A stretch of DNA of 5,545 nt from NCBI GenBank assembly GCA_030613045.1, contig JAUWMS010000222.1, positions 1 through 5,545 on the forward strand, written 5' to 3'. The notes beneath the pieces are model-generated. The model saw only the letters and a list, made by a program, of their open reading frames with translations. It did not search any database and was not told the origin of the DNA. The position numbers and the translations under genes are program-made. Origin of the DNA: Candidatus Latescibacterota bacterium (GTDB lineage Bacteria > Latescibacterota > 4484-107). Shown piece after piece: positions 1-5,052 of this stretch. Positions within the stretch are counted from its first letter, which is position 1. The number at the start of each line of letters is the position of its first letter.

Positions 1-107
1 GCCGCTTGCACGGAAGGCTTGATCAGCCCGGTCTGATCCCAGTAGCCTATTTGACGGAGTGATGCGCCCGTCACCTTAGACCCCAATTTAGAATTGTAGT
101 TGACCAT
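1..107 (-). CDS. MerR-family HTH transcriptional regulator, N-terminal fragment cut by the window edge
   Basis: The minus strand reads ATG at 107-105, then an open frame of 35 codons to the window edge. It includes TGASLRQIGYWDQTGLIKPS, which matches the start of MerR-type winged-helix DNA-binding domains: the first HTH helix followed by the conserved Y-W-D-x-T-G-L-I/V-x-P-S strand. MerR proteins bind as dimers to promoter spacers and switch transcription in response to a C-terminal effector domain, which lies outside the window, so the ligand is unknown. The start is well supported: a purine-rich stretch AGGGAGGGAAGG sits just before ATC-ATG. The AT-rich leader contains a small dyad, AATAC-6 nt-GTATT (157-172), that could be an operator. 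It lies next to an integrase/tRNA scar, so it may belong to a horizontally acquired segment, but that is inference. The family call rests on the visible motif only. Confidence 0.82.
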   Translation of the reverse strand, partial: MVNYNSKLGSKVTGASLRQIGYWDQTGLIKPSVQA

Positions 108-156
108 GATCCTTCCCTCCCTTCCTTGTCCTGACGTGAAGCATATCGCGCTGATG

Positions 157-172
157 AATACATCAAGGTATT
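157..172. promoter_or_regulatory. Possible operator dyad upstream of the MerR-like gene
   Basis: AATAC and GTATT form a perfect 5-bp inverted repeat with a 6-nt spacer, about 50 bases upstream of the MerR-like start codon in an AT-rich leader. MerR regulators often control their own promoters through such dyads. No convincing -35/-10 pair could be placed around it, so the role is a guess. Confidence 0.2.
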
Positions 173-182
173 TACAATATAC

Positions 183-223
183 AAAAAAATCGGAGAAAAG
201 CAAGCGTTTTTTGCTGTTTCTCC
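183..223 (-). terminator. Intrinsic terminator-like hairpin read on the minus strand
   Basis: GGAGAAA plus AGCAA (192-203) pairs with TTGCT plus TTTCTCC (211-223). This gives a 12-bp stem with one bulged G (216) and a 7-nt loop. On the minus strand the hairpin is followed by GA and then seven T (the A-run at 183-189), the layout of a rho-independent terminator, although the stem is AT-rich. It would stop minus-strand transcripts coming from the integrase-remnant region before they reach the MerR-like gene, or it could act as a leader attenuator for that gene. Confidence 0.55.
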
Positions 224-300
224 ATAATGATCTCGAATAACCTCGAATTTGAGCAGCGTCAAACTAAGACAAAACTCTTGACTTTGCGCATTCCAAGCGT

Positions 301-357
301 CATCTTCTGGTGTCTGGATTTGGTGTCCGTACGGTGTCCATAGACGATGAAATCCCA
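301..357 (-). pseudogene. Diverged second copy of an integrase C-terminal end (short remnant)
   Basis: On the minus strand the frame WDFIVYGHRTDTKSRHQK (357 down to 304) parallels LDFTCGHQMDTEAGIQQK in the tyrosine-recombinase remnant at 557-673. The underlying DNA also aligns: GGACACC-4 nt-GGACACC is present in both with the same 11-bp period. A stop codon lies immediately upstream (358-360), and no more of a recombinase can be read, so this can only be a scrap. It could instead be a short DNA motif used by an integrase that happens to be translated in both places. The identification depends entirely on the similarity to the better-supported copy. Confidence 0.35.
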
Positions 358-472
358 TCAAACTCGGTATCACCCAATCATAGTAAATAAAAGCCGTTTT
401 GTCAAGCAGGAATAATGGGGCATCCCATTTTCACAAGAAGGGCAAGGGGTTACGAATTCCCCTCTGATGGCA

Positions 473-517
473 TTTCTAATCCCTGTGCCGCGTGTTCGAG
501 TCACGCCGGGGGTACCA
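473..517 (+). tRNA. tRNA-Arg(UCU)-like 3' half (partial or pseudo-tRNA; possible attachment-site core)
   Basis: Reading plus: loop TTTCTAA (473-479) with U33, anticodon TCT (475-477) and A37; 3' anticodon strand TCCCT (480-484); a 5-nt variable loop (485-489); T-stem GCGTG (490-494), T-loop TTCGAGT, and T-stem CACGC (502-506), all five pairs perfect. Then come acceptor strand CGGGGGT (507-513), discriminator A, and an encoded CCA (515-517). Spacing is canonical throughout. The 5' half is missing: no ACCCCCG or GCCCCCG acceptor strand lies upstream, and the 5' anticodon strand TGGCA pairs at only three of five positions. Similarity therefore starts about at the anticodon loop, which is where tRNA-targeting tyrosine recombinases typically cross over. 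A terminator and an integrase C-terminal remnant follow. It is best read as an att-site remnant rather than a working tRNA. The amino acid call rests on the loop and anticodon. Confidence 0.6.
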
Positions 518-533
518 ACGGAAGTCTATGTAG

Positions 534-570
534 AAAAATCGCTTGGGCGATCTCGCTCAAGCGATTTTTT
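534..570 (+). terminator. Strong bidirectional rho-independent terminator
   Basis: The arms 534-549 and 554-569 form a 16-bp stem (fifteen Watson-Crick pairs and one G-T at 546/557) with an ATCT loop. The core is ATCGCTTG...CAAGCGAT. Six T follow on the plus strand and five on the minus strand. It lies 16 bases after the tRNA-like CCA, as expected for a native tRNA terminator. It also overlaps the last codons of the convergent integrase remnant, whose stop codon (557-559) sits inside the right arm. Confidence 0.8.
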
Positions 571-673
571 GTTGGATTCCGGCTTCGGTGTCCATCTGGT
601 GTCCGCAGGTAAAATCCAACTTTTCCACCGATGTCCTCAGATGATTGGGGGCTAAATGCGCATGAGTGCTGAA
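557..673 (-). pseudogene. Tyrosine recombinase (integrase) C-terminal remnant, catalytic Tyr apparently replaced by His
   Basis: The minus strand reads STHAHLAPNHLRTSVEKLD (670-614), then CGHQMDTEAGIQQKIA and a stop at 557-559. The segment resembles the C-terminus of phage/XerC-D type tyrosine recombinases, where the pattern is R-Y-A-H-L-(A/S)-P-x-x-L-R-x-A-V-x-x-L. In the family the Tyr before A-H-L is the nucleophile that attaches to DNA. Here that codon is CAT (His, 662-664), one transition from TAT. Upstream of about 673 the frame stays open to 737 but reads low-complexity sequence with no family resemblance, so the body of the enzyme is gone. The fragment is convergent with the tRNA-Arg-like 3' half 40 bases away, the usual geometry of an integrase beside its attachment site. 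Recognition is by motif only. Confidence 0.5.
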
Positions 674-770
674 TTTGTGGCAAAATTTTTTTGGAGGAGC
701 ACTAAGTTCAACGTATAGAAATTTCCATTTTTCTGTTTAATTCAGTTTCCGGGCAGAATCCTTTCCAATT

Positions 771-845
771 AGGAAACCAGGAAGCCAGGAGAAACGCGAT
801 CTCTCCAGAATGGCCCTCAGCCCTCTCCTGGGTTCCTGGATTCCT
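771..845. repeat. 75-bp inverted repeat (MITE-like or hairpin element)
   Basis: The arms 771-792 (AGGAAACCAGGAAGCCAGGA plus GA) and 824-845 are inverted complements at 20 of 22 positions, with a 31-nt centre. The arms are built from CCAGGA-type sub-repeats. It lies downstream of the membrane-protein gene, beyond that gene's terminator. It may be a dispersed palindromic element or a secondary transcription stop. No transposase is present. Confidence 0.7.
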
Positions 846-880
846 GATAGAAAACACGCTCTGCTTATCGAAGACTTATA

Positions 881-902
881 AAAGCCCGCCCGAAGGGCGC
901 TA
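881..902 (-). terminator. Terminator of the DUF6785-family gene
   Basis: On the minus strand, about 100 bases past the stop codon of the membrane-protein gene, AGCGCCC-TTC-GGGCGGGCT folds into a GC-rich stem with a 3-nt loop, with room for a small bulge, followed directly by TTTTAT. This is the layout of a rho-independent terminator in the direction of the gene. A second stem-loop, GCTGTCT-9 nt-AGACAGC (936-958), lies closer to the stop codon but has no T-run. Confidence 0.6.
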
Positions 903-935
903 AGTCCTTTTCGTAGAAGATCATCTGATCCGCAT

Positions 936-958
936 GCTGTCTTCGAAGTTCAGACAGC
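936..958. other. Stem-loop in the 3' untranslated region of the DUF6785-family gene
   Basis: GCTGTCT (936-942) and AGACAGC (952-958) form a perfect 7-bp stem with a 9-nt loop, about 45 bases after the stop codon on the minus strand. No U-run follows on either strand. It may protect the mRNA 3' end, or it may have no function. Confidence 0.35.
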
Positions 959-1001
959 AACGTATCAAACATGCGTTCGAGATGAGAACGTACTGCATCT
1001 A

Positions 1002-2993
1002 TCAAAAATTGAAAATCATGTTCCCCTCGTACCCTACAGCCCCATCTATAAACACCCACACACTGGCGATGAAGAACTCTCCTAAGATCAGCCCTAAGAA
1101 GAACGGCAGGAGCGTTCTGTATGCCTTTACCCCTCCATAGCGCAAAATGGCTCCTTTGAGAAGCCACGCCAAAAACACCGCAAACCAGTCGTATGACACG
1201 ATGGTGTAGGTACCCGCGATGGGGAAACCTATTGGATGGAGAGGCCACCATACAAACCGCTGGCGCAGGAAGATCAGAGCCGCCATGATAGTCCCGCCTA
1301 CGATCGTGAACGTGAGGCGCGGCATAAAGGACCGCTCCGGGCTGGACGCTACAGACGCGAGGTACACGAACGGCCACCGGGGGGCACCTTCGAAATACCA
1401 GCTATGCAGGTTGATGCCCCCGTACTGGTACGCCATATGGAGCGTCATCCAGATCGAACCCGCCAACCCCACCAAGATCGCCAGGAAGAGCACCCAAGAC
1501 AATCTCGCATACGCTTTCCTCGGGGTCGTGGTCAACTTCAAAGTATGGGTCATCGCGTTCATCATATTCGCGGCCGTTTCCCCGATCCAGACCGTACTCA
1601 GACCCAGAGCAGTCATATTCCTCATCCCCAACATATCGGATCCGAAACCGCGCACTAAGAAAGCCTGAGGGACCATAGGGGTCTGACACCCGGGCAGGCC
1701 CGCCTCGGCGATAATCCGGGAGAGCGCGATAAACACCACGAACGCCCCACCTATTAACAGCACAGCCCAGAGGAGAGACAAACCGGTCAGGTACAACCAA
1801 CCGACCATAAAACCGACCCCCACCAGGACTCCTACGAACGCGGTGCGCGGAGAGATGAGTTCATCCGCCCCTTCGGGCTTGAGCCTTTTTTCCCCCTGCC
1901 AGGCCAATCCGAAGAGACGTTTAAGATGTCCTCTGGCCATCCATACCAGCGAGATCGCCAGGACCAGCATAGCCCCGGCCTCCTGATGGGCAATAGAGGG
2001 GGGAAGACTTCCCGATGTCCAGATATCGCTGGTTCCGAGGGTATATCCGATCCGTGTCAGAATCCACCGCTCAATCACCTGGACCGCAAAGAAGAACCAC
2101 ACGCTGAAGGCCACATCCCTATGGATCAGATAGGCCAGACCGATCACCGGAAGATTCACACGGAACGGCACAGTCATCTCACGATTCAACAGGACGATGG
2201 TGGAGGTGAGCTCAATCTTGTGGATGAGGTACGTGTAGTTGCCGAGGGAATTCCAGGAGTGTAGAAGCACAGGGAGGGCAAACCCCAACCAGAACAGACG
2301 GCTCTTGAACAGACGACCTATCTTTGTACCGGGCTGACTGGTCTCCTCAATCATCGCCATAGGAAGCCGGGTCAGGGGGAAAACCAAACGGTCGTTCTCT
2401 ACCCACTGCCCGCGCAGAAGTACACTGATGCAGAAGGTGACAAAGTAGAACACGAGTATGAAGGAGATCCATGCAGTTAGAGGCCGGGCCCAGGCAACCC
2501 ACGGGATGGACTGTCCGGCAGGTGCCCCCTCATAGAAATAGCGGATCGCCTCCTCCGAGCTCGGTGCAAGCCAGGGATGGATGTGCCGGACGAACAAATC
2601 TCCCCAGGTATTCTCCTGTGTGGCGTAGTAGAAGGCCCCGGTAATGACCGACAGAAAGCTTCCTGTGAACCCGGTGGTCACCACCACGGAACCGATCAGC
2701 ATCATCACGTACACGGTGACCAACTCGGTCCCGGATAGGGGGTTCACCAGCGGAAGGCACTTCAGCAGAGGAGCAACAAGGGCGACCAGCAGGAAAAGGA
2801 ACAGCACCGCAATGATCGGGATCGCATTGCTGGTCAGCTGGGATCCTTTCACTAAGAAGATCGCCCAAGGGCTAATAATGCTAATGGCCAACACAAGGAT
2901 GCAGCCGATAAAAACTGCCCGCAACGTGACCCCCGCTGGTGGATGGATCTCTGTACCAGATGGCACTCCTGGATGTTCCATAATGCAGTCCAT
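1002..2993 (-). CDS. DUF6785/DUF6784-family polytopic membrane protein (OPT-like, possible transporter)
   Basis: This intact protein of about 663 residues is recognised as the DUF6785 (N-terminal) plus DUF6784 (C-terminal) family common in Poribacteria and Planctomycetes-type genomes. It is hydrophobic, with roughly 12-15 membrane segments. Numbered from the TTG at 3005, these include about 28-50, 61-84, 94-122, 167-196, 399-442, 500-525, 561-580 and 600-655. Family-like signatures are SGTELVTVYVMMLIGS (91-106), YYATQENTW (126-134), RIIAEAGLPG (440-449) and, at the end, the HPIGFP...AWLLKG...RYGG...PFFLGLILGEF series (590-644), which recalls oligopeptide (OPT) transporters. The inner membrane is the likely location; the substrate is unknown. 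The start is uncertain: TTG at 3005, ATG at 2993 and ATG at 2981 are all in frame, and none has a Shine-Dalgarno. The frame is closed by a stop at 3051-3053. ATG 2993 is chosen as the first ATG. Its terminator is at 881-902. Confidence 0.9.
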   Translation of the reverse strand: MDCIMEHPGVPSGTEIHPPAGVTLRAVFIGCILVLAISIISPWAIFLVKGSQLTSNAIPIIAVLFLFLLVALVAPLLKCLPLVNPLSGTELVTVYVMMLIGSVVVTTGFTGSFLSVITGAFYYATQENTWGDLFVRHIHPWLAPSSEEAIRYFYEGAPAGQSIPWVAWARPLTAWISFILVFYFVTFCISVLLRGQWVENDRLVFPLTRLPMAMIEETSQPGTKIGRLFKSRLFWLGFALPVLLHSWNSLGNYTYLIHKIELTSTIVLLNREMTVPFRVNLPVIGLAYLIHRDVAFSVWFFFAVQVIERWILTRIGYTLGTSDIWTSGSLPPSIAHQEAGAMLVLAISLVWMARGHLKRLFGLAWQGEKRLKPEGADELISPRTAFVGVLVGVGFMVGWLYLTGLSLLWAVLLIGGAFVVFIALSRIIAEAGLPGCQTPMVPQAFLVRGFGSDMLGMRNMTALGLSTVWIGETAANMMNAMTHTLKLTTTPRKAYARLSWVLFLAILVGLAGSIWMTLHMAYQYGGINLHSWYFEGAPRWPFVYLASVASSPERSFMPRLTFTIVGGTIMAALIFLRQRFVWWPLHPIGFPIAGTYTIVSYDWFAVFLAWLLKGAILRYGGVKAYRTLLPFFLGLILGEFFIASVWVFIDGAVGYEGNMIFNF

Positions 2994-3014
2994 AGCACTG
3001 TTCAAAGTGTGGGA

Positions 3015-3030
3015 GAGGGCTTTTGCCCTC
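3015..3030. other. Small hairpin just upstream of the DUF6785-family start
   Basis: GAGGGC-TTTT-GCCCTC is a perfect 6-bp stem with a 4-nt loop, 10 to 22 bases before the possible TTG and ATG starts in the mRNA leader. A gene with no Shine-Dalgarno and a leader hairpin might be translationally controlled or use leaderless initiation; this is inference. Confidence 0.3.
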
Positions 3031-3078
3031 GATTCGCTATTTTGGGGGCATCACTGAATGCTCAGTAGGAAAGGAGGT

Positions 3079-3266
3079 TAGTGTTCTGTCAAGCCTAAAC
3101 TGACGAGTTGTCATTCTGAGCCGGAGCCCTTCACTGCGTTCAGGATAAACTCTGCGAAGGCGAAGAATCTCGTTGTCTGCAGAACTCACAAGGAACAAAA
3201 ACGAGATACTTCGTCGCTCCGTTCCTCAGAATGACAGTCCGCCAAAATGAACTTGACAGAACACTA
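3079..3266. mobile_element. MITE-like palindromic element with perfect 15-bp terminal inverted repeats
   Basis: The ends TAGTGTTCTGTCAAG (3079-3093) and CTTGACAGAACACTA (3252-3266) are exact inverted complements. Inside lies a second perfect pair, TGTCATTCTGAG (3109-3120) and CTCAGAATGACA (3225-3236), and a third near-perfect pair around CGAAGAATCTCGTT and AACGAGATACTTCG. The interior belongs to the widely dispersed GTCATTCTGAGCGAAG...GAATCTCG type of intergenic bacterial repeat. It is 188 bp long and has no coding capacity, and both ends finish in TA, as expected for IS630/Tc1-type targets. The source transposase is not in the window. The TTGACA in each terminal repeat points outwards. Confidence 0.75.
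3085..3092 (-). promoter_or_regulatory. Candidate -35 box (TTGACA) supplied by the repeat end towards the DUF6785-family gene
   Basis: On the minus strand the terminal repeat contains a consensus TTGACA facing the membrane-protein gene, about 90 bases before its start. No clear -10 lies 16-18 bases further on; the weak candidates are CCTACT and TACTGA. The assignment is therefore tentative. Confidence 0.2.
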
Positions 3267-3327
3267 GCTAATTCAAAAAAGTCAAGATATTCATACAGCT
3301 ATTTTACAAGCGTATAATAATCAGTAC

Positions 3328-3458
3328 AGCCACTTGCGAAAGTCCGAAAAACGAGAGGATGCCACTGAGTTTTTGGCGACAAAACGGCTTTCTTATCGTC
3401 ATTGCAAGGTACGAAGTGCCGGGCGCCATCTCATCTGAGGATCGTTTTGCAAGTGGCT
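3328..3458. repeat. 131-bp inverted-repeat element (second MITE-like repeat)
   Basis: AGCCACTTGCGAAA (3328-3341) and TTTTGCAAGTGGCT (3445-3458) are inverted complements at 13 of 14 positions. The interior carries GTCATTGCAAGGTACGAAGT (3399-3418), which resembles the common dispersed bacterial repeat GTCATTGCGAGG...GAAGCAATCTCATC, with a small GGTAC-GAA-GTGCC hairpin. No transposase is encoded. The 3' end of the vWA-like fragment runs into its right arm. Confidence 0.6.
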
Positions 3459-3719
3459 CAGTAAGCTAAAAAAAATCTGCAAAGGTAGGGTTCTGGTCAG
3501 CATCAGCACCTTCCCCCGATCCGTCCGAAGCCCCATACTCGCCGAGACATCCACCAACACGGCCATCGCCGTCTTCGCCCGCGCGCCCATCACGTCCGAC
3601 AGCACGAACGCCAATGGCAGGTATTCGGTAAGCCACGTTACTTCAGATTCCTTCGTACTCACCGGAACGGGAAAAGAAGATCCGAACAAGGACGGCACGA
3701 TGCTGACCGTAACGATCAC
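3399..3719 (-). pseudogene. Fragment of a von Willebrand A (MIDAS)-like protein, 3' end replaced by a repeat element
   Basis: The minus strand has GTG at 3719-3717, preceded by TTAGGAG and four bases, then 106 codons. The middle reads RAKTAMAVLVDVSASMGLRT, with a beta-strand followed by D-V-S-A-S. This fits the DxSxS metal-ion-dependent adhesion site of vWA domains (as in BatA-, DUF58- or GATase-like membrane vWA proteins), followed by a helix-like segment. After about 88 residues the frame enters the inverted-repeat element at 3458, so the remaining residues (SHLQNDPQ onward) are repeat-encoded. Codon third positions are GC-rich up to that point, unlike the flanks, which suggests former coding DNA. 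vWA domains are about 180 residues long, so this is far too short. It may be a truncated gene or a chance frame. Confidence 0.35.
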
Positions 3720-3818
3720 TGTACTCCTAACCTGCGAAATCTTGTTTTCTTGACAAGGTTTTTGTTGAGCGGGGATGGGTTGGATTGTTCGGATTCCCGG
3801 ATATGCTTACTTTGGTTG

Positions 3819-3847
3819 ATCCGTGAAAATCCGTGAAATCCGTGTCC
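3819..3847. repeat. Short tandem repeat, ATCCGTGAAA units
   Basis: Two exact 10-bp copies of ATCCGTGAAA (3819-3828 and 3829-3838) are followed by a partial third, ATCCGTGTCC, sharing one base. A small perfect hairpin, GCGGC-TAT-GCCGC (3869-3881), follows. The group sits past the 3' end of the CBM9-like gene and has no T-run in the direction of that gene. Confidence 0.6.
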
Positions 3848-3937
3848 CATTGCTTTTGGGTTTTATTTGCGGCTATGCCGCGCTGTGTACGCCGACGCCA
3901 TCTCGGCCCCCCTCATCACCCATTAGCTTTTACCGCG

Positions 3938-5005
3938 TCAATCCTTCCAAGTCTTCGAATCCTGCCGGATGTGCCAGCGATTGAAACGCCCGTCGTGATC
4001 TACGTCGCTTTTCTCCTCCATAGAAGCCTCGAACAAACTCTCAGTAATCTGCATTCTGGGCGGCCAGCGATAATGGATAAGTTCAGGTTTTTCGATCCCG
4101 AGGGCCTTTATATCGTCCGTATAGCGCCCATGCTCCTTGTGATACGCCCTCTGCTTATAGTAGATCCTCCTTAGAACCTGCTTCGCCTCCTCCTCCGGAC
4201 GCATCACGAACCCCTCTTCTCCCTCCCCGACCCTCTTCGTAGAAAACTGCACGTACCCCCACATCTCCGGATAGTGCATATTGATCAGACCCTGAGGCGA
4301 CCAGACCCAATTATCACAGTCCCCTCCATCGGAGCCGCGAAGTCGCTCCACCCGCGAAAAATTCACTCGCCACTGATCCCCCTGTTCCGGCGGAGCGGGC
4401 TTGTGGGCACATTGACGTAAAATCTCCCACGGGAACGCCAACTCCACCGACCATCCCCGATCCCCGTCCTCCGGCTGATTCAGCGTACCATCCACATGAA
4501 CCGCCGTCTCAAGCCCCGCGATATCCCACGCGGTGACTGCCGGACCCCCATCCCGATACGCCTTCACCAAAAATAGATCCCAGCCCGTATTGAACGCATT
4601 TATCTCGAACTCGTAGAACTCGTGCGTATCCCCGTCGGGATCAATGAACACCTCGAAATCGTTGTCGTAGAAAATAACCGTATCCCGTTGCGTCAGCGCA
4701 GCCCATACGTCCGGCTCCTCCATCTCCGCAGCCACGTAGAAATGCTCCTCATCCCACAACATCTTCGCACGGGTCTTAAAACGCGGCCTGGACTTGAGGC
4801 CCCCCTCAATATCCACAAAAAACCCGGTCCACGCCACACGCTTCCACGAACCCTCATCCAACTTCCCATCCATCACCAGCGCCCCAGCCGTCCTGTAACA
4901 GACGTACCGCTCCGGCTCGATCTCACCCTTCGGCTCCCACTCCCGCGCAACTCCCACACTTACAAAAATCCCAATCAACACCCCGGCCCATCTCAGAAAA
5001 CGCAT
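3938..5005 (-). CDS. Secreted carbohydrate-binding family 9 (CBM9)-like protein with pilin-like C-terminal tail
   Basis: The protein has 355 residues. It starts at ATG 5005-5003, preceded by AGAAGGATGCC, an acceptable Shine-Dalgarno. Residues 1-20 form a Sec signal peptide (RFLR, then hydrophobic AGVLIGIFVSVGVA, cleavage probably after A20). Residues about 38-255 match the CBM9-like beta-sandwich fold: DGKLDEGSW (46-54), KMLWDEEHFYVAAEMEEPDV (81-100), DNDFEVFIDPDGDTHEFYEF (114-133), GWSVELAFPWE (184-194), WRVNFSRVE (212-220) and WSPQGLINMHYPEMWGYVQF (235-254). Family members bind sugars or sit beside carbohydrate-active enzymes; no catalytic site is evident. The tail 261-355 contains RRIYYKQRAYHKEHGRYTDD (279-298), which resembles the segment after the helix in type IV pilin-like proteins, but here it has no membrane helix. 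It acts in the periplasm or outside the cell. The ligand cannot be read from the sequence. Its neighbours are a FlgD-Ig protein upstream and repeats downstream. Confidence 0.88.
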   Translation of the reverse strand: MRFLRWAGVLIGIFVSVGVAREWEPKGEIEPERYVCYRTAGALVMDGKLDEGSWKRVAWTGFFVDIEGGLKSRPRFKTRAKMLWDEEHFYVAAEMEEPDVWAALTQRDTVIFYDNDFEVFIDPDGDTHEFYEFEINAFNTGWDLFLVKAYRDGGPAVTAWDIAGLETAVHVDGTLNQPEDGDRGWSVELAFPWEILRQCAHKPAPPEQGDQWRVNFSRVERLRGSDGGDCDNWVWSPQGLINMHYPEMWGYVQFSTKRVGEGEEGFVMRPEEEAKQVLRRIYYKQRAYHKEHGRYTDDIKALGIEKPELIHYRWPPRMQITESLFEASMEEKSDVDHDGRFNRWHIRQDSKTWKD

Positions 5006-5052
5006 GGCATCCTTCTTTTCCTAAAGCAATAAGTAATGAGCAATCTCCAAAA

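Larger units (their letters stand above)
108..1001. other. Gene-free integration scar and intergenic region
   Basis: No intact protein gene was found in this stretch. Short frames here lack a ribosome-binding site or recognisable domains. It holds the MerR leader and hairpin, two integrase C-terminal remnants, a tRNA-Arg-like 3' half, a strong terminator, a 22-bp-arm inverted repeat and the terminator of the membrane-protein gene; each is listed separately. I see nothing in 674-770 beyond AT-rich sequence. Confidence 0.6.
3006..3937. other. Repeat-rich intergenic region
   Basis: No intact gene was identified between the membrane-protein gene and the CBM9-like gene. The stretch holds two inverted-repeat elements, one vWA-like gene fragment and a tandem repeat, each listed separately. 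I see nothing recognisable in 3267-3327, 3720-3818 and 3882-3937. Confidence 0.6.

Noticed and set aside
71..373. 100-codon minus-strand frame
   Set aside because: It spans the MerR-like leader, the terminator hairpin and the repeated GGTGTCC motif, has no Shine-Dalgarno or domain, and overlaps the start of the MerR-like gene in another frame.
415..655. Plus-strand frames of 62 to 65 codons
   Set aside because: They cross the tRNA-like segment and the terminator hairpin, and show no ribosome-binding site or recognisable sequence.
865..1377. 170-codon minus-strand frame
   Set aside because: It overlaps the end of the DUF6785-family gene in another frame and has an arginine-rich shadow composition; the terminator also lies inside it.
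3005..3005. TTG at 3005 as the preferred start of the DUF6785-family gene
   Set aside because: It has no Shine-Dalgarno, and an ATG lies four codons downstream; it is kept as an alternative only.
3869..3881. GCGGC-TAT-GCCGC hairpin as terminator of the CBM9-like gene
   Set aside because: On the minus strand it is followed by A-rich sequence instead of a T-run, so it does not fit an intrinsic terminator in that direction.
4622..5032. 136-codon plus-strand frame
   Set aside because: It is antisense to the CBM9-like gene, whose signal peptide and conserved motifs show that the minus strand is coding.
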